From UBA668 sp031413415 (GTDB taxonomy: Bacteria > Actinomycetota > Acidimicrobiia > Acidimicrobiales > Ilumatobacteraceae), in the NCBI GenBank assembly GCA_031413415.1, contig JANOET010000322.1, forward strand, positions 1 through 11,351: a stretch of 11,351 nt of DNA, in the 5' to 3' direction. Numbering within the stretch: the stretch's first letter is position 1; each line of letters starts with the position of its first letter. Below are positions 1 to 7,362 of the stretch, piece after piece. The position numbers were made by a program, and so were the translations under genes. Under the pieces are notes generated by a model. The model was not told the DNA's origin. It saw only the letters and a list, made by a program, of their open reading frames with translations, and ran no database searches.

Positions 1-369
1 TCGATGGGTTGGACCGATTCTGCGGTTCGCCGTTATGTCCGCGATGCGGGTCCGTTGTTGCGTGAGCTGAACGTGCTCACCCGGTGCGACTGCACGACGC
101 GCAACGAGCGCAAGGCGCTGCAGTTGTCGCGCCGCATGGACGATCTCGAGGATCGCATCGCCGAGTTGGCCGAGCGGGAGGAGCTGGCGGCCATTCGCCC
201 CGAGCTCGACGGCACGCAGGTGATGGCGTTGCTCGGGGTGCCAGCCGGTCCGGTGGTGGGGAGGGCGCTCGCGTTCCTGCTCGAAATTCGCCTCGACGAG
301 GGTGTGCTCGGGGCGGAGGAGATTGAGGATCGCTTGAAGAAGTGGTGGCGAAGCGAGCACGCTCAGTAG
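1..369 (+). CDS. CCA-adding tRNA nucleotidyltransferase, C-terminal end (partial)
   Basis: This is the 3' end of a gene that begins before the window; frame 1 is open from the first base, and the ATG at 4 is internal. The protein adds or repairs the CCA end of tRNAs in the cytoplasm. The identification rests on the tail: a conserved block reading L-T-R-C-D-C-T-T-R-N, then a basic and acidic helix (DDLEDRIAEL), then an RPELDG-x-x-V-M-x-LLG-x-PAGP segment, closing with a KKWW motif. These match the C-terminal helical domain of mycobacterial PcnA-type enzymes as I remember them. The nucleotidyltransferase head and its catalytic aspartates lie upstream and cannot be checked. The stop TAG is at 367-369, 86 bases before the favoured start of the next gene on the same strand. 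Confidence 0.88.
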   Translation, partial: SMGWTDSAVRRYVRDAGPLLRELNVLTRCDCTTRNERKALQLSRRMDDLEDRIAELAEREELAAIRPELDGTQVMALLGVPAGPVVGRALAFLLEIRLDEGVLGAEEIEDRLKKWWRSEHAQ

Positions 370-455
370 TAAAGTCGTCGCCGTCAGCGGGAGCGACCAC
401 CAGATCGGTCGGTGGGGTTGTGGGCGAAGGTGAGCGCGGGACAACAGAGAAGGGC

Positions 456-3400
456 ATGTGGGTTCGCTCTGCCGCGCTCGGGTTCCGTTTCGCGATCATC
501 TGTGCCGCGATCGTCGGCTTCATGCTGGTGGTGGCGCTGACGACACAGCTGTCGCGCCTCGAGGACTGGCACCGCTGGACGCATCTGGTGCTGCTCGCGC
601 TGTCATTGTTCGGTGCGGGCGTCATCTGGCGTTGGAGCCGCCAGGAGCCGGGTTCGTGGGCGCCCATCATGGTCGCCTTCCTCGGGCTGGCACTCGCCCA
701 ACTGATGCTCGGATTCGGCAGCGTGGCCGGTGTCGAGGCCCGATCGGTGTCGCCCACCGACGTGTGGGTGGTCGTGTGGGGCGGAGGTCTCGCCGTCTTC
801 CTGGCCCGCCGGCTGCTGCAGTCCGACCGGATCAACGCCATCGTCCACCTCCTCGATGCGGGTGTGATCACGCTCAGCCTGACATTGGTGTTGTGGGAGC
901 AGGTCATCTCCCCGTCCATCCCTGACTCTGCGTCGTTGCCGATCGCCCACCAGGTGGTCATGGTGCTCGTGCCGGCGGTCGATCTGTTCGTTGCGTCCAT
1001 CCTTCTGCTGCATCTGATCGTCGACCGCTCTCCGGCGCGCATAGCGTGGTTCCTGGCGATCGTGTGTTTCGTGATCGGCGACGTCGCGCAGAGCGCCAGC
1101 GGCGGCGATGCCACAGCGCGTTCCCTGGCAGTGTCGGCCCCGGCCTGGATCCTGGGCCTCAGCGGCGTCATCGTCGGCGCCGGTCTTCCGGCGGGCGCCC
1201 GTCTCGCGGCCCGTCACCCGTCGCTGTCGCGGTTGCTGGTCGTCAACGCGTTCGTCGTGCTCGCGCTGTGGACGGCGACCTGGCACTACATCATCAACAG
1301 TCGTCCGGCCACCGTGACCTCGGTGGTCATCGGCCTCGTCGCCGTCGTGGTGTGGGGTGCAGAGCACGTGGCGACATTCCGCCAATCCGCCAGCTGGGCC
1401 GACCAATTGAGCGAGAACATCGAACAGCTCGAGCACGCGCACGAGGAGCTTCGCGCCCTGCTCGACGACCTGCCCGAGGCCGTCATCGTCCTCGATGCTC
1501 AGGGGCGTGTGCGTGAGGCGAACGCGCACGCGTTGGCGCTCACCGAACGCACTCGCGAACAGTTGCTCGGGCGAACGTTCGCCGGCCTGTTCCGCGAGTC
1601 CGAGCGGGCACAGATGATCGAGCTCTGGCGACGCATGCGCGACGGCGACTCGCTCACCCCGACGACGTTCACCTTCGATCGCGCCAACGGCACCGAGGTG
1701 TTGCTCGAGGCCGACGCGAACATGCCGATCAACGATCCCGATCGTGTCGTGGTCGCCTTGCGCAACGTCACCGAGCGCGTGGCCGAGACCCGTCGCCTGG
1801 AACGCGCACGCGAGCGCTTCCGGCTCGCCTTCCACAACGCACCCACCGGCATGGCCCTCATTGCCGTGGCCGACGGCACGCTCATCGACGTCAACGACTC
1901 GCTGGTCGACATGCTCGGCCGCACTCGCTACGAGCTCATCGGCAGCCACATCGACGACATCACCCACCCGCTCGAACGCGATCGCAGCACGCGGTTGCTC
2001 GAGGAGGCCGTGCTGCAGCGCACCGAGGGCTACCGCACCGAGCAACGCTTCCTGCGCGGCGATGGCGCCACGGTGTGGGCGCGCACGTGGGTGTCGGTGA
2101 TGGCCGACGAGGGCGACTCGTTGGCGATCGCGCACATCGAGGACGTCACCGAGCAGCGGCAGACGGCTGAGCAGATGGAGTGGGCTGCGACGCACGACGG
2201 CCTCACCGGTCTGCCCAACCGGTTTCGATTCCTCGAGCGGCTCGGCCTGTACATCGACAAGGCCGCACCAGGCTCACTCGCGGTGTTGTTCATCGACCTC
2301 GACAACTTCAAGGTCATCAACGACAGCCTCGGTCACGACGCCGGCGACCAACTGCTGCGGGCCATGAGCGATCGACTGCGCACCGTCGTGCGCGACCGCG
2401 ATCTGCTCGGTCGGTTCGGTGGCGACGAGTTCATCGTCATGTTGCGCGACGTCAGCGGCAGCTACGACCCCTTCGACGTGGCCGAGCGTCTGCGTGCCGA
2501 GATCGCCAAGCCGGTTCTGGTCGACGGTGCCGAACTGTTCGTGACGGCCAGCATCGGCATCACCGTGTCCGACCGCGAGGGCATCACCACCAGCGAGATG
2601 CTGCGCGACGCCGACGCGGCGATGTACCGCGCCAAGGCTCGTGGCCGCGACTGCGTGGAGGTGTTCTCCCCTGGCAGCCACGATGCGTCGGTGCTCACGC
2701 TGCGTACCACCAACGAGCTGCGCCGCGGCCTCGAACGCGGCGAGATCGTGCCGTACTACCAACCCATCGTGCAGCTCGACAACGGTCACCTGGTGGGCTT
2801 CGAGGTGCTCGCCCGTTGGCGGCATCCCGACCGTGGCCTGCTCGGACCCGATCAGTTCCTGCCGATGGCGGAGGAGACCGGCCTCATCGGCGACGTCGGC
2901 TTCGCCGTGCTGCGTGCCTCGCTGGCGCAACTCGGTCGGTGGCGCAACAGCACGCAGCGGTTCAGTGATCTGTCCCTGAACGTCAACCTCAGTGTGCGCC
3001 AGTTGGCCGGCCTGAATCTGGTCGACATGGTCAGCGAGGCGTTGGCGGAGGCCGGTGTGTCGGCCGGTGCGTTGTGGCTCGAACTCACCGAGACCGCGTT
3101 GATGAGCGACGTGAAGCAGGCCACCGTCACACTGCGCGAGCTGCGCAGCCTGGGCCTGCATCTGTCGGTCGACGACTTCGGCACCGGCTATTCGTCGCTC
3201 ACCTACCTGAAGCGCTTTCCGGTCGAGTCGATCAAGATCGATCGCTCGTTCGTCAACGGTCTGTGCATCAACGACGAGGATTCCACGATCGTCGAGGCGG
3301 TCGTCAACCTCGGTCACTCACTCGGGTTGTCGGTGGTCGCCGAAGGTGTCGAGACGCCGCTCCAGTTGGCGCGTCTGCGCGAGATCGGTTGCGACCACGG

Positions 3401-3467
3401 TCAGGGCTACCTGTTCGGTCGGCCGCGACCTGCTGAGCTGATCGAGAGCGAGTACGCCCTGAGCTGA
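456..3467 (+). CDS. Membrane PAS-PAS-GGDEF-EAL cyclic-di-GMP synthase/phosphodiesterase
   Basis: A 1003-residue signalling protein predicted to make and/or degrade cyclic-di-GMP at the inner face of the membrane. Residues 10-320 hold about ten hydrophobic helices, an unassigned sensor region. A coiled-coil-like linker (about 315-340) leads to PAS domain 1 (about 335-445) and PAS domain 2 (about 455-565), each ending in a D/N-VTE motif. The GGDEF domain (about 579-735) has an intact GGDEF at 655-659 and an RDRD inhibitory I-site at 646-649. The EAL domain (about 755-995) has EVL at 783-785 in place of EAL, but keeps ELTE, DDFGTGYSSL, IKID, AEGVE and GQGYLFG. Both activities therefore look possible. 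I chose ATG 456 because AGAGAAGGG lies just before it, although the spacing is short. In-frame GTG codons at 342 (overlapping the previous gene) and 420 are alternatives. A TANNNT-type -10 (TAAAGT, 370-375) could serve it. The ligand is unknown. Confidence 0.93.
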   Translation: MWVRSAALGFRFAIICAAIVGFMLVVALTTQLSRLEDWHRWTHLVLLALSLFGAGVIWRWSRQEPGSWAPIMVAFLGLALAQLMLGFGSVAGVEARSVSPTDVWVVVWGGGLAVFLARRLLQSDRINAIVHLLDAGVITLSLTLVLWEQVISPSIPDSASLPIAHQVVMVLVPAVDLFVASILLLHLIVDRSPARIAWFLAIVCFVIGDVAQSASGGDATARSLAVSAPAWILGLSGVIVGAGLPAGARLAARHPSLSRLLVVNAFVVLALWTATWHYIINSRPATVTSVVIGLVAVVVWGAEHVATFRQSASWADQLSENIEQLEHAHEELRALLDDLPEAVIVLDAQGRVREANAHALALTERTREQLLGRTFAGLFRESERAQMIELWRRMRDGDSLTPTTFTFDRANGTEVLLEADANMPINDPDRVVVALRNVTERVAETRRLERARERFRLAFHNAPTGMALIAVADGTLIDVNDSLVDMLGRTRYELIGSHIDDITHPLERDRSTRLLEEAVLQRTEGYRTEQRFLRGDGATVWARTWVSVMADEGDSLAIAHIEDVTEQRQTAEQMEWAATHDGLTGLPNRFRFLERLGLYIDKAAPGSLAVLFIDLDNFKVINDSLGHDAGDQLLRAMSDRLRTVVRDRDLLGRFGGDEFIVMLRDVSGSYDPFDVAERLRAEIAKPVLVDGAELFVTASIGITVSDREGITTSEMLRDADAAMYRAKARGRDCVEVFSPGSHDASVLTLRTTNELRRGLERGEIVPYYQPIVQLDNGHLVGFEVLARWRHPDRGLLGPDQFLPMAEETGLIGDVGFAVLRASLAQLGRWRNSTQRFSDLSLNVNLSVRQLAGLNLVDMVSEALAEAGVSAGALWLELTETALMSDVKQATVTLRELRSLGLHLSVDDFGTGYSSLTYLKRFPVESIKIDRSFVNGLCINDEDSTIVEAVVNLGHSLGLSVVAEGVETPLQLARLREIGCDHGQGYLFGRPRPAELIESEYALS

Positions 3468-3499
3468 TGGGTGTTCTGGCGGCTGGCGGCGCCGTCGGT

Positions 3500-4081
3500 T
3501 CAGACGCCCTGTTTGCGGGCGCGGAGCACCAGGACCGACGGGGCGATGGGGTCGCGAGTGCGGCGGTCGTTGAGTTCGAACATCATGTCGATGCGGAAGT
3601 TGCTGCGGTCGAACGCCAGGTACAGCTCGCTGAACGTGCGGCTGTCGGCGCCGTAGACGTACTGCAGGCTGTGGTCGGCGGCGAACATCGCGGCCACCGG
3701 GTGGGGCATGGCGACGACGAACGGCGTACCCGGCTTGAGGACACGGTGCACCTGGCGCAGCAGGCGGGGCAGGTCGTCGACGCCGGTGAGCGAGTGCGAG
3801 GCGACGACGAGGTCGACCGAGGCGCTCGTGGCGAAGCCGAGGTCGGCGAGGTCGCCCTGGTGGCATTCCACGCGCACCTCATGGCGTTCGGCGGTGGATC
3901 GAAGGGCGGTGATGGCCTGCGGGTCGGGGTCCAGGGCGATCGCCTTTGCGCCCTGCTGGGCCATGAGGATGGAGTTCGGGCTGGGTGCGATGCCGAGTTC
4001 GATCACGCGCTTGCCGGTGAGGTCGCCGCAGAGCCGTAGCTCGGAGTCGTCCGAAACGTTGGCGCCGTACCAGATGCTCAT
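3500..4081 (-). CDS. Class I SAM-dependent methyltransferase-like protein
   Basis: A 193-residue cytoplasmic protein with the Rossmann-type methyltransferase order. A first strand and turn (VIELG-I-A-P-S-P-N-S-I, residues 26-38) is followed by an acidic end of strand 2 (ALDPDP), a conserved acidic pair in the QGDLADL segment, then DLVVASHSL and a post-motif helix with the typical LLRQVHRVLKPG. The substrate cannot be told. Motif I is unusual: the common G-C-G-x-G is replaced by G-I-A-P-S. The ATG at 4081 is preferred; a GTG two codons upstream (4087) is also possible and neither has a clear ribosome binding site. The gene converges on the GGDEF-EAL gene, with 32 bases between the stops, and diverges from DUF5318 across 87 bases. 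The family is fairly secure, the function is not. Confidence 0.8.
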   Translation of the reverse strand: MSIWYGANVSDDSELRLCGDLTGKRVIELGIAPSPNSILMAQQGAKAIALDPDPQAITALRSTAERHEVRVECHQGDLADLGFATSASVDLVVASHSLTGVDDLPRLLRQVHRVLKPGTPFVVAMPHPVAAMFAADHSLQYVYGADSRTFSELYLAFDRSNFRIDMMFELNDRRTRDPIAPSVLVLRARKQGV

Positions 4082-4154
4082 GCCCACCAGTGTGGCTTGC
4101 GGATCGCTCTGCTCGGTGGATCACGACCGTCGCGTCCGTGCCCCTCCTGCGAGA

Positions 4155-4160
4155 TAGCGT
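4155..4160 (+). promoter_or_regulatory. Candidate -10 element for a leaderless DUF5318 transcript
   Basis: TAGCGT fits the actinobacterial TANNNT -10 pattern and ends 8 bases before the ATG at 4169, about where transcription would begin. No good -35 hexamer is visible and there is no ribosome binding site before the ATG, so a leaderless mRNA is a reasonable inference. A 6-base match alone is weak evidence. Confidence 0.3.
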
Positions 4161-4168
4161 GTGGCGCC

Positions 4169-4576
4169 ATGACGTTCGGCGTCGCAGCGCTTCGTGGCCA
4201 TGGAGCCGTGGTCGACCATCGTCTGTCGCGTCGCCATCTCATCAACGAGTTCCGTCGCGGTCGTCTGCGGCAGGATCAGGTCTGCGACGCGCATCCCGAG
4301 CTCATCCGCGCGGCCCGCAACGTGGGCTCGCCCGCCACAAGCCCGTGTCCGATCTGCGAGCTGTCCGAGCTTCGACTGGTCACCTACGTGTTCGGATCGC
4401 GCCTCCCGGCGCACGGTCGTTGCGTGTCCACCGCGAAAGAACTCGCCCAGCTGAACGCTCGTCCCGACGAACTCACCGCGTATGTGGTGGAGGCGTGCGT
4501 CTCGTGCCGTTGGCACCACTTGTTGCGGGTGCTGCCGGTCGGCAGCGCCAGCCGACGCGTCCGCAAGACGTCATGA
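4169..4576 (+). CDS. DUF5318 zinc-ribbon-like protein (Rv0049 type)
   Basis: A 135-residue protein of unknown function that matches the actinobacterial DUF5318 family, with Mycobacterium tuberculosis Rv0049 as the member I recall. Shared signatures are VVDHRLSRR near the start, V-C-D-A-H-P-E-L-I-R-A-A, CPIC at 60-63, the following L-V-T-Y-V-F-G, and C-V-S-C at 110-113 followed by W-H-H-L. The two C-x-x-C pairs suggest a zinc ribbon, possibly binding nucleic acid or protein. The frame is open upstream to 4097, but ATG 4169 gives a length near the family norm and is preferred. In mycobacteria the family gene sits a few genes before rpsF, next to ponA1. Here it is also before rpsF, but followed by a hydrolase. 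Its TGA overlaps the next ATG (ATGA), implying translational coupling. Confidence 0.85.
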   Translation: MTFGVAALRGHGAVVDHRLSRRHLINEFRRGRLRQDQVCDAHPELIRAARNVGSPATSPCPICELSELRLVTYVFGSRLPAHGRCVSTAKELAQLNARPDELTAYVVEACVSCRWHHLLRVLPVGSASRRVRKTS

Positions 4577-5562
4577 CCGCCCAGGTGCCTGCGACCGTCG
4601 CGGAGCACCTACTCGAGGTGGGTGACGGGCACACGCTGTACGTGCGCGAGATCGGCAGTCCTGCCGGTGTGCCGGTGGTGTGGCTGCACGGCGGTCCCGG
4701 TACCGGGTGCGGCGCAGGCGCCGTGCAGTTGTTCACCGACCGGCACCGGGCCGTGCTGATCGACCAGCGTGGGTCGGGACGGAGCACCCCGCACGCATCC
4801 GAGTCGGATGTGCACTGGGCGAGCGTCGACCTCGACCATCACGTGTCCGACCTGGAGGCCGTGCGGACGATGCTGGACATCGAGCGATGGGTGGTGGCCG
4901 GCGGGTCGTGGGGATCGGTGCTCGGCGCGGCGTATGCGCAACGGCACCCGGGTCGGGTGCGTGCGGTGGTCCTCGGTCCGGTCAGTACCGGGACACGCGA
5001 CGAGATCGACCACCTCACCGAACTGGGGCACACCTACGCGCTCGGGCCGTGGCGCGAGTTCCACGATTTCGCCTTGGCGCGTCGCCCTGGCCAGCGGCTC
5101 GTCGAGGCCTACCGGGCGCTGGTGATGGACCCCGACCCCGCGGTGCACGAGCCCGCCGCGTTCGCGTGGTGCCGTTGGGAGGACGCGCACGTCAATGTCG
5201 ACGACGAGCCGGCGGTCGACGGTTTCTCCTGGGCGCGGTACCGCGACCCGTCGTTCCGCCTGGCGTTCGCCCGTCAGGTGACGCACTGCTGGGAGGCCGA
5301 TTCGTGGCTCGCACCCGACGAGTTGGTGCAGGGCGCCGCGTCGATGGGTGACGTTCCGTGCTGGCTGGTCCACGGTGCCCGCGACCAGAGCGGCCCGCTC
5401 GCCGGCCCGCGGCGGTTGGCAGCGGCGTGGCCGGGCTGCGAGCTGATCGTGGTCGACGACGGTCACGGCGGCGACGCGATGACGGCCGTGTTCCAACGCC
5501 TCCTCGCCGACCGGCGCGTCGTCGGGCCCTCGTGCACCGCAGTCGTGGTGAACGATCCATGA
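4573..5562 (+). CDS. Proline iminopeptidase-like alpha/beta hydrolase (peptidase family S33)
   Basis: A 329-residue cytoplasmic hydrolase with no signal peptide, close in length to prolyl aminopeptidases (about 310-320). It would release N-terminal proline from peptides or hydrolyse a related amide or ester. The HGGPGTG oxyanion segment is at 39-45 and DQRGSGRS follows. The nucleophile elbow GGSWGS places the catalytic serine at residue 112, followed by AYAQRHP as in family members. The other triad residues are Asp271 in HGARDQS and His298 in DDGHGG. The frame is open further upstream, but that part is the shadow of DUF5318; the ATG at 4573 overlaps its stop and starts just before the first conserved strand. 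The active site looks complete. Proline specificity is inferred from overall resemblance, so a general S33 hydrolase is possible. Confidence 0.88.
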   Translation: MTAQVPATVAEHLLEVGDGHTLYVREIGSPAGVPVVWLHGGPGTGCGAGAVQLFTDRHRAVLIDQRGSGRSTPHASESDVHWASVDLDHHVSDLEAVRTMLDIERWVVAGGSWGSVLGAAYAQRHPGRVRAVVLGPVSTGTRDEIDHLTELGHTYALGPWREFHDFALARRPGQRLVEAYRALVMDPDPAVHEPAAFAWCRWEDAHVNVDDEPAVDGFSWARYRDPSFRLAFARQVTHCWEADSWLAPDELVQGAASMGDVPCWLVHGARDQSGPLAGPRRLAAAWPGCELIVVDDGHGGDAMTAVFQRLLADRRVVGPSCTAVVVNDP

Positions 5563-5584
5563 CCACGGGTGTCGGTGGATGTCG

Positions 5585-5665
5585 CATTCCGGACCCATGG
5601 GCGCGAAACATCCCGAATCTGGGTCACTCTCCGCCCGCGTGCGCGGAACCTCCCGACGATGGGAC
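5585..5665. repeat. Degenerate short repeats in the convergent gap
   Basis: In the 165-base gap between the hydrolase and the DinB-like gene, 5601-5625 and 5641-5665 match at 19 of 25 positions with an exact 40-base offset. The shared core is TCCCGA followed by three or four variable bases and TGGG. A weaker third version starts at 5585 (CATTCCGG then CCATGGG). Each core has CCC and GGG arms facing each other, and GACCCA (5592-5597) faces TGGGTC (5620-5625). This could be a bidirectional terminator or a regulator site. No T-run follows. The remainder of the gap shows only a short GCCC/GGGC arm pair near 5700. Confidence 0.35.
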
Positions 5666-5727
5666 GAAGCGCGCCCAACCGCTGAATGTCGCCGAACGCG
5701 CCCGCCGGGCCTGGCGACCGAGTACAC

Positions 5728-6300
5728 CTAGAAGGGGCTGAGGCCCATGCGGTTGCGGACGCTGATGCCCTCGCCGACATGGGCGTTGCCGTGGCCGAGA
5801 ACGGGCCACTGGACGAACCACCAGAGCGGCTTGTCGTGCCACATGCCGTACAACCACGGGAACTCGGCCTCGTCGAGGTGCGCGTGGTGGGTGAGTCGGT
5901 GGCCGCTGTTGGGCACGTGGTCGAGCACCATCGAACCCAGCGGCTCGAGCCACGCCTGCGTCGCGTCGAACACGGCAACGACGTACGTGAGCAGGGCATC
6001 CGGGGCCACGAGCGCGCTCACGTCGTGGTCTTCCCTCTCGGCCAGACCGACCCCAGCCGGCACGTCACCCAGGCCGAGGGCCACGCGGTGGGCCAGGAAC
6101 AGGGCGTCGTGGTCGCGTGCGACGGTGGTGACCGCCAGGTCCTGGTGGCGGGCGACGTGCAGCAGCAGATGGGTGAGGGTGCTGCCCCCGCCGTCGGCCG
6201 GCTCGAGCCAACGTTCGGAGGGGACGAGTCGCACGACCGAATCGAACAACTTGGTGCGCACACCGGCCAGGTCCGAGAGCATCCACTGGTGCAGGTCCAT
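5728..6300 (-). CDS. DinB-like four-helix-bundle metalloprotein
   Basis: A 190-residue protein resembling the DinB/YfiT superfamily. These are metal-binding helical bundles; several actinobacterial members are thiol-dependent transferases (mycothiol or bacillithiol), but many have no known role. It starts MDLHQWMLSDL. Helix 2 carries histidines at 44, 48 and 52 (T-H-L-L-L-H-V-A-R-H). The last helix has an H-x-x-x-H pair at 170 and 174 (HGNAH), which together with a helix-2 histidine gives the usual three-histidine metal site. A Trp/His-rich stretch (WLYGMWHDKPLWW) precedes it. The ATG at 6300 starts directly on helix 1; upstream in-frame codons to 6342 look non-conserved. No strong ribosome binding site is visible. 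It diverges from rpsF across 181 bases and converges on the hydrolase. The superfamily is likely, the reaction unknown. Confidence 0.7.
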   Translation of the reverse strand: MDLHQWMLSDLAGVRTKLFDSVVRLVPSERWLEPADGGGSTLTHLLLHVARHQDLAVTTVARDHDALFLAHRVALGLGDVPAGVGLAEREDHDVSALVAPDALLTYVVAVFDATQAWLEPLGSMVLDHVPNSGHRLTHHAHLDEAEFPWLYGMWHDKPLWWFVQWPVLGHGNAHVGEGISVRNRMGLSPF

Positions 6301-6401
6301 GGCGCTCGACCGTACTGCGCCCGTCCGGGGGAGGCACTCCACCAGTATCCCTGTCGCACCCCTCTGGCAACGTGCCCGACGTGGACCTCTGTGATCGCCG
6401 C

Positions 6402-6407
6402 TACACT
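6402..6407 (+). promoter_or_regulatory. Candidate -10 of the rpsF operon promoter
   Basis: TACACT fits the actinobacterial -10 pattern TANNNT and lies 74 bases before the rpsF start, in the only non-coding stretch before the operon. It predicts transcription starting near 6414 and a leader of about 68 bases. No convincing -35 hexamer sits 16-18 bases upstream, where the sequence reads roughly ACGTGG. Confidence 0.45.
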
Positions 6408-6427
6408 TGCCAGGTCATATTGGCCCT

Positions 6428-6472
6428 GCCCCATCACGGGGCCCCGGGAAGCCCCCGGGTCCGAAGGGAGGA
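6428..6472 (+). promoter_or_regulatory. Structured rpsF leader with ribosome binding site
   Basis: Just after the predicted transcription start, GCCCC (6428-6432) and GGGGC (6438-6442) can form a 5-bp hairpin with loop AUCAC. Two CCCGGG hexamers (6443-6448 and 6454-6459) can pair around AAGCC. A CCG (6461-6463) follows, then the purine-rich AGGGAGGAAT (6465-6474 region), a strong Shine-Dalgarno sequence about 8 bases from ATG 6482. In many bacteria the S6:S18 complex binds a leader motif with a conserved CCG to repress its own operon. This leader is in the right place for that, but I cannot show that it has the motif's fold. The GC arms allow alternative pairings. Confidence 0.4.
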
Positions 6473-6481
6473 ATCACACGC

Positions 6482-6811
6482 ATGCAGCGTGCTTACGAAC
6501 TCATGGTCATCCTCGAAGGTGATCTCGACGAGCCGGAGGCTCAGGGCTGGGTGAAGACCATCACGGATGGCATCACCAAGGCCGGTGGAACCATCCACGG
6601 CAAGCCCGATTGGTGGGGGAAGCGCCAGTACGCGTACCCCATCGACAAGAAGGAGTACGGCTACTACGTCGTGCTGAACCTGCTGGCTTCCGGTGGGTCC
6701 CTGGACGAGCTCGAGCGCTCGTTCCGTATCGCGGACGACGTCGTCCGCCACAAGTTGCTGCGTCTCCCGGATGCCGAGGCGGCTCGCCGCGGCATGCCGA
6801 TCGCGGCCTGA
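6482..6811 (+). CDS. rpsF: 30S ribosomal protein S6
   Basis: A 109-residue S6, of normal length, a component of the small-subunit platform that binds 16S rRNA together with S18. It begins MQRAYELMVILEGDLDE, the usual first beta strand, and has the conserved W-W-G-K-R-Q-Y-A-Y-P-I-D-K-K segment with E-G/Y-Y-Y-V-V-L strand following, then LDELERSFRIADDVVRHKLLR. The start is set by the strong AGGGAGG site and the match to family N-termini. First gene of the rpsF-ssb-rpsR-rplI run; ssb begins 40 bases after its stop. S6 may take part in feedback on its own leader with S18. Confidence 0.97.
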   Translation: MQRAYELMVILEGDLDEPEAQGWVKTITDGITKAGGTIHGKPDWWGKRQYAYPIDKKEYGYYVVLNLLASGGSLDELERSFRIADDVVRHKLLRLPDAEAARRGMPIAA

Positions 6812-6851
6812 CCTCACCGGCACCACTGCCGACTTCCGCAAAGGAGCCATC

Positions 6852-7331
6852 ATGGCCGACAGCACCGTCACCATCACTGGTGCACTCACCCGTGACCCCG
6901 AACTTCGTTTCACCACCGGCGGAAAGGGCATCGCCAGCTTCGGCGTCGCCGTCAACCGCCGCTACCAGGTGAACAACGAGTGGCAGGAACAGACTTCGTT
7001 CTTCAACGTGACCGCCTGGGGCACCTTGGGCGAGAACGCTGCGGCATCGCTCAACAAGGGGATGCGCGTCATCGTCACTGGTCGACTCGAGCAGCGCTCG
7101 TACGAGACCAAGGAAGGCGAGAAGCGTTCGGTCGTCGAGATCGTCGCCGACGAGATCGGCCCGTCGCTCCGTTGGGCACGCGCCGAAGTCGAGCGCATCG
7201 CCCGCGACAGCGGCGGCATCTCCGGTGGCAACGCCGGTGGCAACTCCGGCGGCGGCCAGAGCAGTGGCAGCACCAACAGCGGGTCCAACCGTGCACCGGA
7301 TCCGGTGTACGGCGACGAAGAACCCTTCTGA
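6852..7331 (+). CDS. ssb: Single-stranded DNA-binding protein
   Basis: A 159-residue SSB that coats single-stranded DNA in replication, repair and recombination, as a homotetramer. The OB fold covers about residues 1-112: DSTVTITGALTRDPELRF, ASFGVAVNRRY, then T-S-F-F-N-V-T-A-W-G, then GMRVIVTGRLEQRSYE and VVEIVADEIGPSLRWA. A flexible linker rich in Gly, Asn and Ser (about 125-147) leads to the acidic partner-binding tip GDEEPF, a variant of the usual D-D-D-I-P-F but ending in the essential Pro-Phe. AAAGGAG (6840-6846 region) precedes the ATG. It lies between rpsF and rpsR, as is usual in bacteria, with 31 bases to rpsR. Confidence 0.97.
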   Translation: MADSTVTITGALTRDPELRFTTGGKGIASFGVAVNRRYQVNNEWQEQTSFFNVTAWGTLGENAAASLNKGMRVIVTGRLEQRSYETKEGEKRSVVEIVADEIGPSLRWARAEVERIARDSGGISGGNAGGNSGGGQSSGSTNSGSNRAPDPVYGDEEPF

Positions 7332-7362
7332 TCCACGTTCGAGATTTCCAGAAAGATCCATC

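Noticed and set aside
342..455. GTG 342 as the start of the GGDEF-EAL gene
   Set aside because: It overlaps the previous gene and lacks a good ribosome binding site. The 38 added residues look low-complexity. ATG 456 with AGAGAAGGG is better, though not proven.
603..2195. Long - strand frames (also 77-1171 and 2274-3317) opposite the GGDEF-EAL gene
   Set aside because: They have shadow-type composition with no motifs, and the + strand protein is clearly conserved.
4090..4572. N-terminal extension of the S33 hydrolase by about 160 residues
   Set aside because: The extension is Arg/Ser-rich and is DUF5318 read in another frame. The ATG at 4573 fits the family length and the ATGA overlap.
5563..5727. 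A CRISPR array in the convergent gap
   Set aside because: The repeats are only about 76 percent alike, there are two or three copies, and no cas gene is nearby.
7201..7300. Gly/Asn/Ser repeats near the end of ssb as a separate repeat element
   Set aside because: They encode the normal flexible linker of SSB and are too irregular to be a DNA repeat family.
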